From an uncultured Prevotellaceae bacterium (GTDB lineage: Bacteria; Bacteroidota; Bacteroidia; Bacteroidales; Bacteroidaceae): a DNA stretch of 64,000 nt. The position numbers and the translations under genes were made by a program. The DNA lies in the NCBI GenBank assembly GCA_947166305.1, contig CAMVDV010000010.1, positions 1-64,000 of the forward strand, given 5' to 3'. This document shows positions 23,996-32,117 of this stretch, piece after piece. Every line of letters begins with the position of its first letter. Within the stretch, counting starts at the first letter, position 1. The notes beneath the pieces are model-generated. The model saw only the letters and a program-made list of their open reading frames with translations, made no database searches and was not told the origin of the DNA.

Positions 23996-24985
23996 TCACT
24001 CTCCGAAGACTTTCGCCAAAGCCTTTTCGATGCCATCGCCGCGCAAGCCTCGCTTGAGGATGGTGCCGTCGGGGGAGAAAAGGATGATGTGCGGAATGCC
24101 GTTGATGCCATAAGAAGAGATTTGTTCGAAGGTGATGCCGAATATCTGCGGATACGGGATGCCCATCTGTTCTATGGCCTTGTCAGCATCTTCCTTGTCG
24201 TCATTGACTATCAAGCCGAGCACCTGCAGGCCGCGCTCTTTGTACTTCTCATGGGCGGCAACGATGCTCGGTATCTCTTCCCTGCAAGGCGGACACCAAC
24301 TTGCCCAGAAATCCACCAGGACATACTTCCCTTTGCCCACATAGTCGGAGAGACGCTTGCCGTCGAAAGCACTCTGGATGTCCAGCATCTTCTTGCCTTC
24401 ACTGGTGGCTTCGTATTTGGCCCACGTCTCCTTGCTGCTGACGAAGGATGGATACTCCTTTATCATAGGGCCTCCCATGTCGTAGAGCCGCAACTTGTCG
24501 GTGGGCGAGGCAATACACATGTCGAGTATCCTTAGGCCGAGAGCATCGTCCTTGTGGCGAAGGTACATCGCCTCGGCATACTGCTCGAAGCGCTTACTCC
24601 TTGCCTCATCAGTCAACGTGCTGTCAATCGACTGAGGGTATTCTGTCGCCAAATACGTCAAGCTGTCATTGAGAGTTCCGCCGACTGCAGAGAACGGATA
24701 TTTGAGCGTAATGTCTCCTGGCTCCAGGATAAACAAGTTAAGCACATTCCGATATTTGTTGATGACGACGGCTGGAACGGGCTTGTCCACTTTGCCCTTC
24801 ATCGTAAACTCTCCATTTGTCACGATGGCAGAGTCCAAGGTCTCGTAGCCTCTCCCTTGTTGCTCGAGATAGACAACTGTCACGTCTGGATCGTCAACGG
24901 TTCCTTTAATGGTGTAGTTGTTCTCCTGTGCCTGACTTGCCATAGATACGAAAGCAAGCAGGATGGCGATGATGGTTTGCTTCAT
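23996..24985 (-). CDS. DUF4369-TlpA thiol-disulfide oxidoreductase
   Basis: 329 residues. Signal peptide (MKQTIIAILLAFVSMASQAQ), DUF4369 (YTIKGTVDDPDVTVVYLEQ), helical linker and thioredoxin domain with WCPPC instead of WCGPC (DFWASWCPPCREEIPS). WCPPC is also found in natural TlpA/ResA-like proteins and should shift the redox potential. C-terminal end nearly the same as the preceding paralogue. The start lies 4 bp after the S41-type protease gene, so the two are an operon. Confidence 0.9.
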   Translation of the reverse strand: MKQTIIAILLAFVSMASQAQENNYTIKGTVDDPDVTVVYLEQQGRGYETLDSAIVTNGEFTMKGKVDKPVPAVVINKYRNVLNLFILEPGDITLKYPFSAVGGTLNDSLTYLATEYPQSIDSTLTDEARSKRFEQYAEAMYLRHKDDALGLRILDMCIASPTDKLRLYDMGGPMIKEYPSFVSSKETWAKYEATSEGKKMLDIQSAFDGKRLSDYVGKGKYVLVDFWASWCPPCREEIPSIVAAHEKYKERGLQVLGLIVNDDKEDADKAIEQMGIPYPQIFGITFEQISSYGINGIPHIILFSPDGTILKRGLRGDGIEKALAKVFGE

Positions 24986-24989
24986 GTTT

Positions 24990-26111
24990 TTATCGTTTTA
25001 AGTATTCCGCTACCCATAACACCCATTCGTCGATGTTGTCGGTGAGTTTTCTCGGGAAGGGCAAGGGTATGATAACATCGGGCGGGATGCCAAGACCTTC
25101 GGAAGAGAAGTCTTTCTCGTAGAAGCCTGACTCAATGGACGTGGCGTATAAGAATTTGAGCTTACTGTTGGGCAATGAATCTATTAGGCAATTGCCTGTC
25201 AGGTCGCAGCCGTTAGTGTTGCATATACCATAGACTTTGCAGCGTTCGCTGTGCTTCTTGACGAATTTAACAATGCACTCCGCTGAGCTTCCGGTCATGA
25301 AGTCAATCAAGACAGCAGCCCGTTTGACGCGTGATGTCGGCCAGCGATTGTTATCGCTCTCACCAAGTTTCACGAACTTCTTTTTAGAAGTCTCACACGT
25401 TTCAATCAGTTGCAGGTTCCAAGGAGATGATGGCTGCAGTTTCAGAATATCCTTCCAGTAGAGAAGGTTCTTGGGCGTATTGCGATGCCATGAGATTTCC
25501 GGCTTTCCAGGGTGATCGTAAAGCAAATCATAATACTTTTCCCATACATTATCGCTTCCGCCGCCATTGGAACGTATGTCGATGATGAGATTTTCACAGT
25601 CCGATTTCATGAATTGCTGCAAGGCGTTGACCGTGCCGTCGTAGAAATCAGGATGGCACGACGGGACGCGGATGAGCCATGTCAAGGAGTCCACTTTGCA
25701 GGATACTGGCTTCGGCTCATATTCGAAGTTCTCCTCGGAATCGGTGAGCAGCGTGCTGTCGGCCTTCGTCATAGTCTCGAAATTTATATTAGCCACAGCC
25801 CTTTGGAAGGCTTCTTCCCCAAGATATATGTGCGTATCGAACTGACTATAGAACCATATGACATAATCCGTAGTGGCTCGTTCCAAATCGGCCTCTCCTT
25901 TGCATAGTTGCTTGCGGAGTCGCTTCTTGAGGGCTTTGTATTCCCGCTTGTAGCCTTTCTGCATGATGGCATCGAAGGGTGCGTAGTTCTCTTCCACGAA
26001 ACTGACCAGATAGTCGTAGTCCTCCAGCATCTGCTGCCTGGTGAGGGATTGGGAGTTCGCACTGCAGGAAAAACCGAGCGCAAGCAGGATGGCGATGATT
26101 GTCCTGTTCAT
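24990..26111 (-). CDS. S41-type (tail-specific) peptidase
   Basis: 373 residues. The signal peptide (MNRTIIAILLALGFSCSA) is almost the same at DNA level as that of the neighbouring TlpA gene. The N-terminal part is helical and the C-terminal part has the S41 core: NLIIDIRSNGGGSDN, then MTGSSAECIVKF with the catalytic Ser, and GLGIPPDVIIPLP at the end. No PDZ domain is visible between them. Periplasmic or surface serine protease-like; the Lys of the dyad is not located with certainty. First gene of an operon with the 329-residue TlpA protein, suggesting that the two act on the same substrates. Confidence 0.82.
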   Translation of the reverse strand: MNRTIIAILLALGFSCSANSQSLTRQQMLEDYDYLVSFVEENYAPFDAIMQKGYKREYKALKKRLRKQLCKGEADLERATTDYVIWFYSQFDTHIYLGEEAFQRAVANINFETMTKADSTLLTDSEENFEYEPKPVSCKVDSLTWLIRVPSCHPDFYDGTVNALQQFMKSDCENLIIDIRSNGGGSDNVWEKYYDLLYDHPGKPEISWHRNTPKNLLYWKDILKLQPSSPWNLQLIETCETSKKKFVKLGESDNNRWPTSRVKRAAVLIDFMTGSSAECIVKFVKKHSERCKVYGICNTNGCDLTGNCLIDSLPNSKLKFLYATSIESGFYEKDFSSEGLGIPPDVIIPLPFPRKLTDNIDEWVLWVAEYLKR

Positions 26112-26136
26112 ATCTTTTTACCTTATTAATAATATA

Positions 26137-26162
26137 TCCCCCCTAAAGGGGGTTAGGGGGTC
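26137..26162. terminator. CCCCCTAAAGGGGG hairpin
   Basis: Short G+C hairpin followed by TTAGGGGGTCTT in the 68-bp gap between gpsA and the S41 gene on the same strand. Probably a weak terminator or an inserted repeat; the same palindrome occurs at 23707. Confidence 0.6.
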
Positions 26163-26179
26163 TTGGAGTTAGAGGGGGT

Positions 26180-27214
26180 CTATCTGAACGCTTCGCTCAG
26201 GAGCTTTATCTCGATGGTGGGGCTGATGCGCTCGTAGAGGATGTTATAGACGGCGTCGAGGATGGGCATGTTGACGTGCAGATGTTTGTTGATGTCCTTC
26301 ATGCACTTGGTGGCAAAGTAGCCTTCAGCAATCATCTCCATCTCGAGCTGTGCGCTCTTGACGCTGTAGCCCTGCCCTATCATCGTGCCAAAGACACGGT
26401 TGCGGCTGAAGTTGGAATAGCCCGTGACAAGAAGGTCGCCCGTATAGACGCTCTCCGTGATGCTGCGGTCGATGGGATAGACGGTGCCCAGGAAACGTTC
26501 CATCTCCTGAATGGCGTTGCTGATGAGCACGGCCTGGAAGTTGTCGCCGTACTTCAGTCCGTGACAGATGCCTGCAGCAATGGCATAGACGTTCTTCAGG
26601 ACGCTGGCGTACTCGATGCCGATGACATCGTCGCTCGTCTTTGCCTTAACGTAATCGCTGGAGAGCATCTTGGCAAAAGCCATCGCTTTCTCCTTGTCGG
26701 CACATCCGATGGTGAGGTAAGTGAGGCGATTCAATGCAACCTCCTCGGCATGACTCGGTCCGCCGAGCACGGCCAGGTTCTCCTCTGGCACGTTATACAT
26801 CTGGTTGAAGTAGTCAGAACAAATGAGGTTCTCGTCGGGCACAATGCCTTTGATGGCAGTGACGATGAACTTGTCGCGAAGGCGGACGTGAAGCCTCTTG
26901 AGGTGTCCCTTCAGATAAGGCGAAGGCGTGACGAAGATGAGCGTCTGGCAAGCTTCGACCACCTTGTTGATGTCGCTCTCGAAGGTGATACGGTTCACGT
27001 CGAAGTGTACGCTGGTGAGGTAAGCGGGATTGTGACCGAGGCGCTTGAAGTCCTCGATGCGATCGTCCCTGCGAAAGTACCACCAGATGCGATCGTTGAC
27101 GTAGGCAGAGCCTTGTTTCTTCTCGAGGAGCATCTTGGCAATGGCCGTCGCCCAACTGCCACCACCCAGCACTGCTATGTTTCCTAATTCATTCACGTCT
27201 GCAAAATTACACAT
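26180..27214 (-). CDS. gpsA: NAD(P)H-dependent glycerol-3-phosphate dehydrogenase
   Basis: Reduces dihydroxyacetone phosphate to sn-glycerol 3-phosphate for phospholipid synthesis. N-terminal dinucleotide-binding site IAVLGGGSWATAIAK, then TPSPYLKGHLKRL, TAIKGIVPDENLI, and the catalytic-domain blocks LGGPSHAEEV, SVLKNVYAIAAGICHGL and GDLLVTGYSNFSRNRVFG. Length about 340 residues, normal. The start is uncertain: ATG at 27214, or GTG at 27196 giving NELGNIAVLGGG. A TAATTTTG box at 27202-27209 lies between the two, which favours the GTG with almost no leader. Follows recG on the same strand. Confidence 0.93.
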   Translation of the reverse strand: MCNFADVNELGNIAVLGGGSWATAIAKMLLEKKQGSAYVNDRIWWYFRRDDRIEDFKRLGHNPAYLTSVHFDVNRITFESDINKVVEACQTLIFVTPSPYLKGHLKRLHVRLRDKFIVTAIKGIVPDENLICSDYFNQMYNVPEENLAVLGGPSHAEEVALNRLTYLTIGCADKEKAMAFAKMLSSDYVKAKTSDDVIGIEYASVLKNVYAIAAGICHGLKYGDNFQAVLISNAIQEMERFLGTVYPIDRSITESVYTGDLLVTGYSNFSRNRVFGTMIGQGYSVKSAQLEMEMIAEGYFATKCMKDINKHLHVNMPILDAVYNILYERISPTIEIKLLSEAFR

Positions 27215-27267
27215 AAAACTTGGCATTACCAACCTTTCCGCTTACTTCTTTTAAGAAAAAGACAGAT

Positions 27268-27362
27268 TTTACACGATTTGACGATTTCTCAATTTCACAA
27301 TTTCACGATTTGACGATTTCACAATTTGACCCTTCCTCATTTTCACATTATCACATTCTCAC
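27268..27362. repeat. Octamer array (ATTTCACG/ATTTGACG)
   Basis: At least eight consecutive 8-bp units ACGATTTG, ACGATTTC, ACAATTTC between gpsA and recG. The same units appear inside the recG coding sequence (28211-28348). Confidence 0.85.
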
Positions 27363-27363
27363 A

Positions 27364-29598
27364 TTATGATATTTGACTCCAGTCCCTGTAGTCGTCGCGA
27401 TGCTTTGTGAGATAACGGAGGAGCAAGCTGTTCTGCGGAGCTTGCAGCTCAGGGTCGGCCGAGAGAACGAAGTCGGCTGTGTCGCGTGCCAGCCCTACAA
27501 GCTGTCCGTCGCGGCCCAGGTTGGCAAGACGCAGGTTGAAGGCCACGCCGCTCTGCTGCGTCCCCTCCAAGTCGCCCGGGCCTCGCAGCTTGAGGTCGGC
27601 TTCGGCAATCTCGAATCCATCGGTCGTCTCTGTCATAATCTGCAGTCGCTTGCGCGTCTCAGCCGACAACTTAGGCGACGAAACAAGGATGCAATAAGAC
27701 TGTTCTGCGCCGCGACCCACGCGACCGCGAAGCTGGTGGAGCTGGGCAAGCCCAAAGCGTTCGGCATTTTGTATGACCATGACTGATGCGTTCGGCACGT
27801 TCACTCCCACCTCGATGACCGTGGTGCAGACGAGAATCTGTGTTTCTCCGCTCACGAAGCGCTGCATCTGCTCGTCCTTCTCCGCCGGTTTCATTTGCCC
27901 GTGCACCATTCCGATTCTGTATCGCGGGAAGACGCTGCGAAGGCGGACATACTCATCTTCCACGTTCTTCAGGTCGAGCTTCTCGCTCTCCTTGACGAGA
28001 GGATAGACGATGTAAGCTTGATGACCGGCATCTATCTCGCGTTCGATGCCTCGGCGTAGCTGTTCGGGCTGATTGTCGAAGATGTGGAGGGTGCGCACAG
28101 GCTTTCGTCCCGGCGGAAGTTCGTCGATGACGGAAACGTCGAGGTCGCCGTAGAGGGTCATGGCAAGCGTGCGAGGAATGGGCGTGGCGGTCATGACCAA
28201 GATATGAGGGAATTGGACAATTTCACGATTGGACGATTGGACAATTTCACGATTGGACGATTTCACGATTTCACGATTTGACAATTTCACATTTTCATTA
28301 TCTGAAGGTTTCTCGTTTGTCAAATTGTCAAATTGTGAAATTGTCAAATCCTGATGTCTTTCCTGCAACTTTGCTCTTTGTGCCACGCCGAAACGATGCT
28401 GCTCGTCGATGATAGCGAGGCCGAGGTGGTGGAAGCGGACGCCGTCCTCGATGACGGCATGGGTGCCGATGAGGATGTCCACCGTGCCGTCGCTCAGTCC
28501 TTGGAGGATGTCTTGCCGGCGGCGACCCTTCACGTTCCCTGTGAGCAGTTCGATGCGGAGGGGCATGTCTCGCAGGAAATTCTGGAACGTCTTCAAGTGC
28601 TGCTCGGCCAGAATTTCGGTGGGTGCCATGATGCAGGCCTGGCATCCGTTGTCGATGGCAATGAGCATGACCATGAGCGCGACGAGCGTCTTGCCGCTGC
28701 CGACGTCGCCTTGCAGCAATCGGTTCATTTGGCGACCGCTCTTCATGTCGGCGTGCATCTCGCGAATGACGCGCTTCTGGGCCTCGGTGAGCGGGAAGGG
28801 CAGGTGGTCGCGAAAGAAAGTGTTGAAGGCATCGCCGATGCGTGAGAACTTCAACCCGACGCGTTCCTGCTGACGTCTTTTTGCATAGCTCATGATGATG
28901 AGCTGGATGAAGAAGAGTTCCTCGAACTTTAGCCGCATCGTGGCAGAGGCAAGTTCGTCGGCTGTAGTGGGGTAATGGGCGGCACGAAGGGCGTGGTCGA
29001 GCGGCATGAGGTGGAGTCGGTCGATAAGGTACTGCGGCAGCGTCTCGGGCAGCTCGGAGGTGAGGCGGCTGAAAAGGGTGCTCGTGAAGCGTTCCATCGT
29101 CCTTGACGTCATGCCGGCCTTCTTCATGCGCTCCGTGGTCGTGTAATATGGCTGCATCTTCATGGCTCCGAGCGACATGGACTCAGGGTTGTCGAGGTCA
29201 GGGTGGTTGACCTGAAGCCTGCCGCCATAGACTGAGGGGCGACCGAAAAGGATGTAGTCCTTGCGTATCTTTACGCTTTTCTTGATATAGCTGATGCCTT
29301 GGAACCAAGTGACGTCGAGAAACATCTCGCCATCCCAGAAATGTCCTGTGAGACGATGTTTCCTTCCCTCCCCAGCCTCTTCGAAGCTGAGGAATTGCCC
29401 GAGAACTTGCACGAAAGGCATGTCGGCCGTCAGCTCACGAATCTTGTAGAGACGGCTGCGATCGATGTGCTTGTAGGGAAAAGTGTAGAGGAGGTCGTGC
29501 CAAGTCCTGATGCCCAGTTCGGCTTCGAGCATTTTTGCCCTCGCAGGACCGATGCCCGGTAGATAGGTAATGGAAGTGTTCAGGTCGTCGGGATACAT
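27364..29598 (-). CDS. recG: ATP-dependent DNA helicase RecG
   Basis: 744 residues. Remodels stalled forks and Holliday junctions. Wedge/OB domain in the N-terminal 150 residues, then superfamily II helicase motifs: Walker A GDVGSGKT (near 300), motif II DEQHRFG (near 400), motif III TATPIPRT (near 470), motif V VEVGVNVPNA and motif VI QLRGRVGRG. A 46-residue insert (about 416-462) between motifs II and III contains three copies of SSNREIVQ-like octapeptides made by spacer-type octamers. Overlaps the 3' end of ispD by 19 bp, so the two are translated from one message. Confidence 0.95.
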   Translation of the reverse strand: MYPDDLNTSITYLPGIGPARAKMLEAELGIRTWHDLLYTFPYKHIDRSRLYKIRELTADMPFVQVLGQFLSFEEAGEGRKHRLTGHFWDGEMFLDVTWFQGISYIKKSVKIRKDYILFGRPSVYGGRLQVNHPDLDNPESMSLGAMKMQPYYTTTERMKKAGMTSRTMERFTSTLFSRLTSELPETLPQYLIDRLHLMPLDHALRAAHYPTTADELASATMRLKFEELFFIQLIIMSYAKRRQQERVGLKFSRIGDAFNTFFRDHLPFPLTEAQKRVIREMHADMKSGRQMNRLLQGDVGSGKTLVALMVMLIAIDNGCQACIMAPTEILAEQHLKTFQNFLRDMPLRIELLTGNVKGRRRQDILQGLSDGTVDILIGTHAVIEDGVRFHHLGLAIIDEQHRFGVAQRAKLQERHQDLTISQFDNLTNEKPSDNENVKLSNREIVKSSNREIVQSSNREIVQFPHILVMTATPIPRTLAMTLYGDLDVSVIDELPPGRKPVRTLHIFDNQPEQLRRGIEREIDAGHQAYIVYPLVKESEKLDLKNVEDEYVRLRSVFPRYRIGMVHGQMKPAEKDEQMQRFVSGETQILVCTTVIEVGVNVPNASVMVIQNAERFGLAQLHQLRGRVGRGAEQSYCILVSSPKLSAETRKRLQIMTETTDGFEIAEADLKLRGPGDLEGTQQSGVAFNLRLANLGRDGQLVGLARDTADFVLSADPELQAPQNSLLLRYLTKHRDDYRDWSQIS
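28211..28348 (-). repeat. Octamer array inside recG
   Basis: ACAATTTC, ACGATTGG, ACGATTTC and similar units with an 8-bp period over about 138 bp, read in frame without stops. Three units (24 bp) give an eight-residue protein repeat SNREIV. Much more A+T-rich than recG around it. Confidence 0.85.
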
Positions 29599-30248
29599 AG
29601 CTTCAGGTCGGCAGGCGTAGTCAGTTTGATGTTCTCTCGGTTGCCATCTATCATCATGATGTCTGTGCCCATGGCTTCCACGACGGAGGCATCGTCTGTG
29701 AAGGCTTCGGAAAAAGGCTGGCGGTAGGCTTCCTTGAGCATGGCGAGGGGAAAGGTCTGGGGTGTCTGCACGAGGCGATATTCGCTTCGGGACCGCGTCG
29801 TGCTCTTTCCGTCGGGAAGGATTTGGCGCAAAGTCTCAACCACTGGCACCACCGGCACCACGGCTTTTCCCTCCGCGGCAGCAGCATAGCAGCGACGGAT
29901 GGTTTCTGTGGAGACGAAGGGACGTGCCGCATCGTGGACACCGACCACCGCGTCGGCATCATCGGGCAGCAATGCCAAGCCGTTCTGCACGCTGTGGAAG
30001 CGCGTAGGGCCTCCCGTTGCAATCATCGAGGGCGAGCAGAATGAATGTTTCTCGCAAAGCATCTGCCAGTAATCCAAGGCGTCGGCAGGCAAGACGAGCA
30101 CTATTCCGATGTCGCCGAAAGCCCTTCGGAACACACTGATGGTGCGCATCAGCACGGGCACCCCGCCGATGGGCAGGAACTGCTTTGGCACATCTCCTCC
30201 CATGCGAAGCCCTTTGCCTCCGGCCACGATGATGACGTAGGCTTTCAT
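29580..30248 (-). CDS. ispD: 2-C-methyl-D-erythritol 4-phosphate cytidylyltransferase
   Basis: 222 residues. Third step of the MEP isoprenoid pathway, making CDP-methylerythritol from MEP and CTP. Nucleotidyltransferase signature near the start (IVAGGKGLRMGGDVPKQFL, residues 6-24), then VGVHDAARPFVS, and the C-terminal blocks QTPQTFP, FTDDASVVE and GNRENIKLTTPADL. Normal length. Start overlaps the DJ-1 gene stop by 4 bp (ATGA) and its end overlaps recG, so DJ-1, ispD and recG form one operon. Confidence 0.95.
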   Translation of the reverse strand: MKAYVIIVAGGKGLRMGGDVPKQFLPIGGVPVLMRTISVFRRAFGDIGIVLVLPADALDYWQMLCEKHSFCSPSMIATGGPTRFHSVQNGLALLPDDADAVVGVHDAARPFVSTETIRRCYAAAAEGKAVVPVVPVVETLRQILPDGKSTTRSRSEYRLVQTPQTFPLAMLKEAYRQPFSEAFTDDASVVEAMGTDIMMIDGNRENIKLTTPADLKLCIPTT

Positions 30249-30802
30249 CCTTGGGTCAGCTCTTCATATATCATGCCTTGTTGCAAGGACTGTGAAGCCC
30301 CTTCGCCAAGGAAGAAGTCCACGATGGCATAACCCAGCTCGAAGGCAGCTCCAGGCCCCTTGGCCGTGATGATATTGCCGTCCTGCTCAATGATTGAGGC
30401 CGTATAGTCGGCACCCTCAAGCTCTGTCTCGAAGCCCGGATAGCAAGTGGCGCGTCGGCCTCGGAGCAGTCCGAGATGACCGAAGACCAACGGGGCGGCA
30501 CAGATGGCGGCAAGGGGTTTGCCTGCATCGTGATGGCGCGAGATGGCTTCCGTCAGCGGTCGGCAGGCATCGAGGTTGCTTGCTCCGGGCATACCTCCGG
30601 GCAGCACGAGCATATCGGCTTTCCCAAAATCGACTTCGGAGAGCAGCATGTCGGCCACAATGCCCACGCCATGTGCGCTCTCCACCGTTTGCCTACCCGT
30701 GACGGACACTGTCTTTACTTCCAGCGCGGCACGCCGCATGATGTCAACAGGTGCAAGGGCTTCGATATCTTCGAATCCGGTGGCTAAAAAAACGTAAATC
30801 AT
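30245..30802 (-). CDS. DJ-1/PfpI family protein
   Basis: 185 residues from ATG 30802 (MIYVFLATGFEDIEALAP). The DJ-1 fold features are clear: the early Glu in GFEDIEA, PGGMPGASNL, and the nucleophile elbow AICAAPLVFG with Cys near residue 100. Family members are reported as glyoxalase/deglycase-type or chaperone proteins; the exact activity is not decided by sequence. The upstream start at 30838 would add 12 residues that overlap the promoter box at 30836-30843, so it is rejected. First gene of the operon with ispD and recG. Confidence 0.9.
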   Translation of the reverse strand: MIYVFLATGFEDIEALAPVDIMRRAALEVKTVSVTGRQTVESAHGVGIVADMLLSEVDFGKADMLVLPGGMPGASNLDACRPLTEAISRHHDAGKPLAAICAAPLVFGHLGLLRGRRATCYPGFETELEGADYTASIIEQDGNIITAKGPGAAFELGYAIVDFFLGEGASQSLQQGMIYEELTQG

Positions 30803-30835
30803 ACCTTTATTATATATTAGGGGGTTTCTGTTTTG

Positions 30836-30843
30836 CAAAGTTA
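30836..30843 (-). promoter_or_regulatory. -7 box for the DJ-1-ispD-recG operon
   Basis: Minus-strand TAACTTTG, 34 bp upstream of the DJ-1 start, back to back with the nadK promoter. Confidence 0.65.
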
Positions 30844-30855
30844 GGAAAAAATCCT

Positions 30856-30863
30856 TAACTTTG
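30856..30863 (+). promoter_or_regulatory. -7 box for nadK
   Basis: TAACTTTG, 22 bp before the nadK ATG at 30886. Divergent from the DJ-1 promoter. Confidence 0.7.
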
Positions 30864-30885
30864 CCATCGCAAAGCGAAATAATTT

Positions 30886-31776
30886 ATGAAAAAGGCAAAA
30901 AGTTGCGCAATCTTTGGCAACACTTATCAGCCAAAGAAGTGCGAAGCCGTTCAAATGCTCTTCGATGCACTGGCCGAAGAAGGCATCGAGCCGCTCATCG
31001 ACAGTCCTTTCTCCCGTTATCTGCGGGAAGAGATGAACGTTGCCGTCCCCAGTCACCGCTTGATTGAAGGCGACAACTTCAGTGCCGACTTTGCCGTGAG
31101 CATGGGGGGTGACGGCACATTCCTCACCACCGCCATGAGAATAGGAGCGAAGCAAATCCCCATCCTCGGCATCAATACGGGCAGACTTGGCTTCCTTGCC
31201 GACTTCTCGCTTGCCGACATCTCGCAGACGCTCCGCAGCCTTCAGTCGGAGAGCCTGCGCCGCGAACGTCTGGGCGTGCTGCAGGTGGAGTCGGAAGGGC
31301 AGATGGAGGGTTATCCATTCGCCTTGAATGAAGTGGCAGTGCTCAAGCATGACAACAGCAGCATGATAAGCATTCGCGTCGACATCGACGGCGAATATCT
31401 GACGACCTATCAGGCTGACGGCCTCATCGTCAACACCCCGACGGGCAGCACGGGCTACGCTCTGAGCGTGGGCGGACCAGTGATGTTGCCCGGAAGCCGC
31501 GACATTGGGCTTGTAGCCGTTGCCCCTCATGGCCTTACCGTACGTCCGCTGACGCTGCCGGACAGCGTGGAGCTGACGCTCACCGTGGAGAGTCGCAGCC
31601 ACAACTTCCTTGTCGCCGTGGACGGACGGAGCGAGTCGTGCCAGGACTCCACGCGCCTCACCATCCGAAAGGCCCCGTATCAGGTGACCGTGCTGAAGCG
31701 TCCGCAGACCACTTTCCTGCGCACTCTCCGTAGCAAACTGCTGTGGGGAAGCGATGCAAGGAACGTGGAGAAATAA
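30886..31776 (+). CDS. nadK: NAD kinase
   Basis: 296 residues. Phosphorylates NAD to NADP with ATP. Diagnostic GGDGT motif (SMGGDGTFLTTAMR, near residue 75), then PILGINTGRLGFLAD, NEVAVLKHDNSSMI, and the NAD-binding block VNTPTGSTGYALSVGGP. Normal length for the family. Transcribed away from DJ-1/ispD/recG from a short shared promoter region. Monocistronic; followed by A-rich 7/8-bp repeats and array E. Confidence 0.95.
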   Translation: MKKAKSCAIFGNTYQPKKCEAVQMLFDALAEEGIEPLIDSPFSRYLREEMNVAVPSHRLIEGDNFSADFAVSMGGDGTFLTTAMRIGAKQIPILGINTGRLGFLADFSLADISQTLRSLQSESLRRERLGVLQVESEGQMEGYPFALNEVAVLKHDNSSMISIRVDIDGEYLTTYQADGLIVNTPTGSTGYALSVGGPVMLPGSRDIGLVAVAPHGLTVRPLTLPDSVELTLTVESRSHNFLVAVDGRSESCQDSTRLTIRKAPYQVTVLKRPQTTFLRTLRSKLLWGSDARNVEK

Positions 31777-31860
31777 GAAATGAAAAATGAAAAAATGAAA
31801 AAATGAAAGTTGAAAAGTGAAAAAGGAAAAGTGAAAAGTGAATAATTATATGGCGGCGGT
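31777..31860. repeat. A-rich 7/8-bp repeats
   Basis: AAAAATG, AAAAGTG and similar units just after the nadK stop, mixed 7- and 8-bp period. Confidence 0.6.
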
Positions 31861-31866
31861 GAAAAA

Positions 31867-31954
31867 CTCCGCGTGCGGCGATGGCAATCTTCGCGTGCGG
31901 CGACGGCAATCTCCGCGTGCTGCGATGGTAATCTCCGCGTGCTGCGATTTGGAC
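31867..31954. repeat. Array E: exact 22-bp tandem repeats (CTCCGCGTG core)
   Basis: Units at 31867, 31889, 31911 and 31933, each exactly 22 bp: CTCCGCGTGCGGCGATGG and close variants. Between nadK and the ABC transporter gene. Confidence 0.92.
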
Positions 31955-31965
31955 AGGACATTCGG

Positions 31966-31992
31966 AACGTAGGGACGCACCGTGGCGCAGCC
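31966..31992. repeat. REP-like G+C palindrome
   Basis: GTAGGGACGCACCGTGGCGC, another copy of the palindrome at 11847 and 12878. Confidence 0.7.
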
Positions 31993-32117
31993 GCTCCGAC
32001 AAGCCCGAAAGGCAACAAACTGAAAACTGGAAGTTCGGCCTCTGATGCCTCCACATCGGGGGGATCAAGGAGGGAACTGCCAATCGTAAATTGACAAAAC
32101 GTAAATCGAAAACAAGG

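Noticed and set aside
30841..31602. 253-residue minus-strand frame over nadK
   Set aside because: Opposite to an intact NAD kinase with its own promoter.
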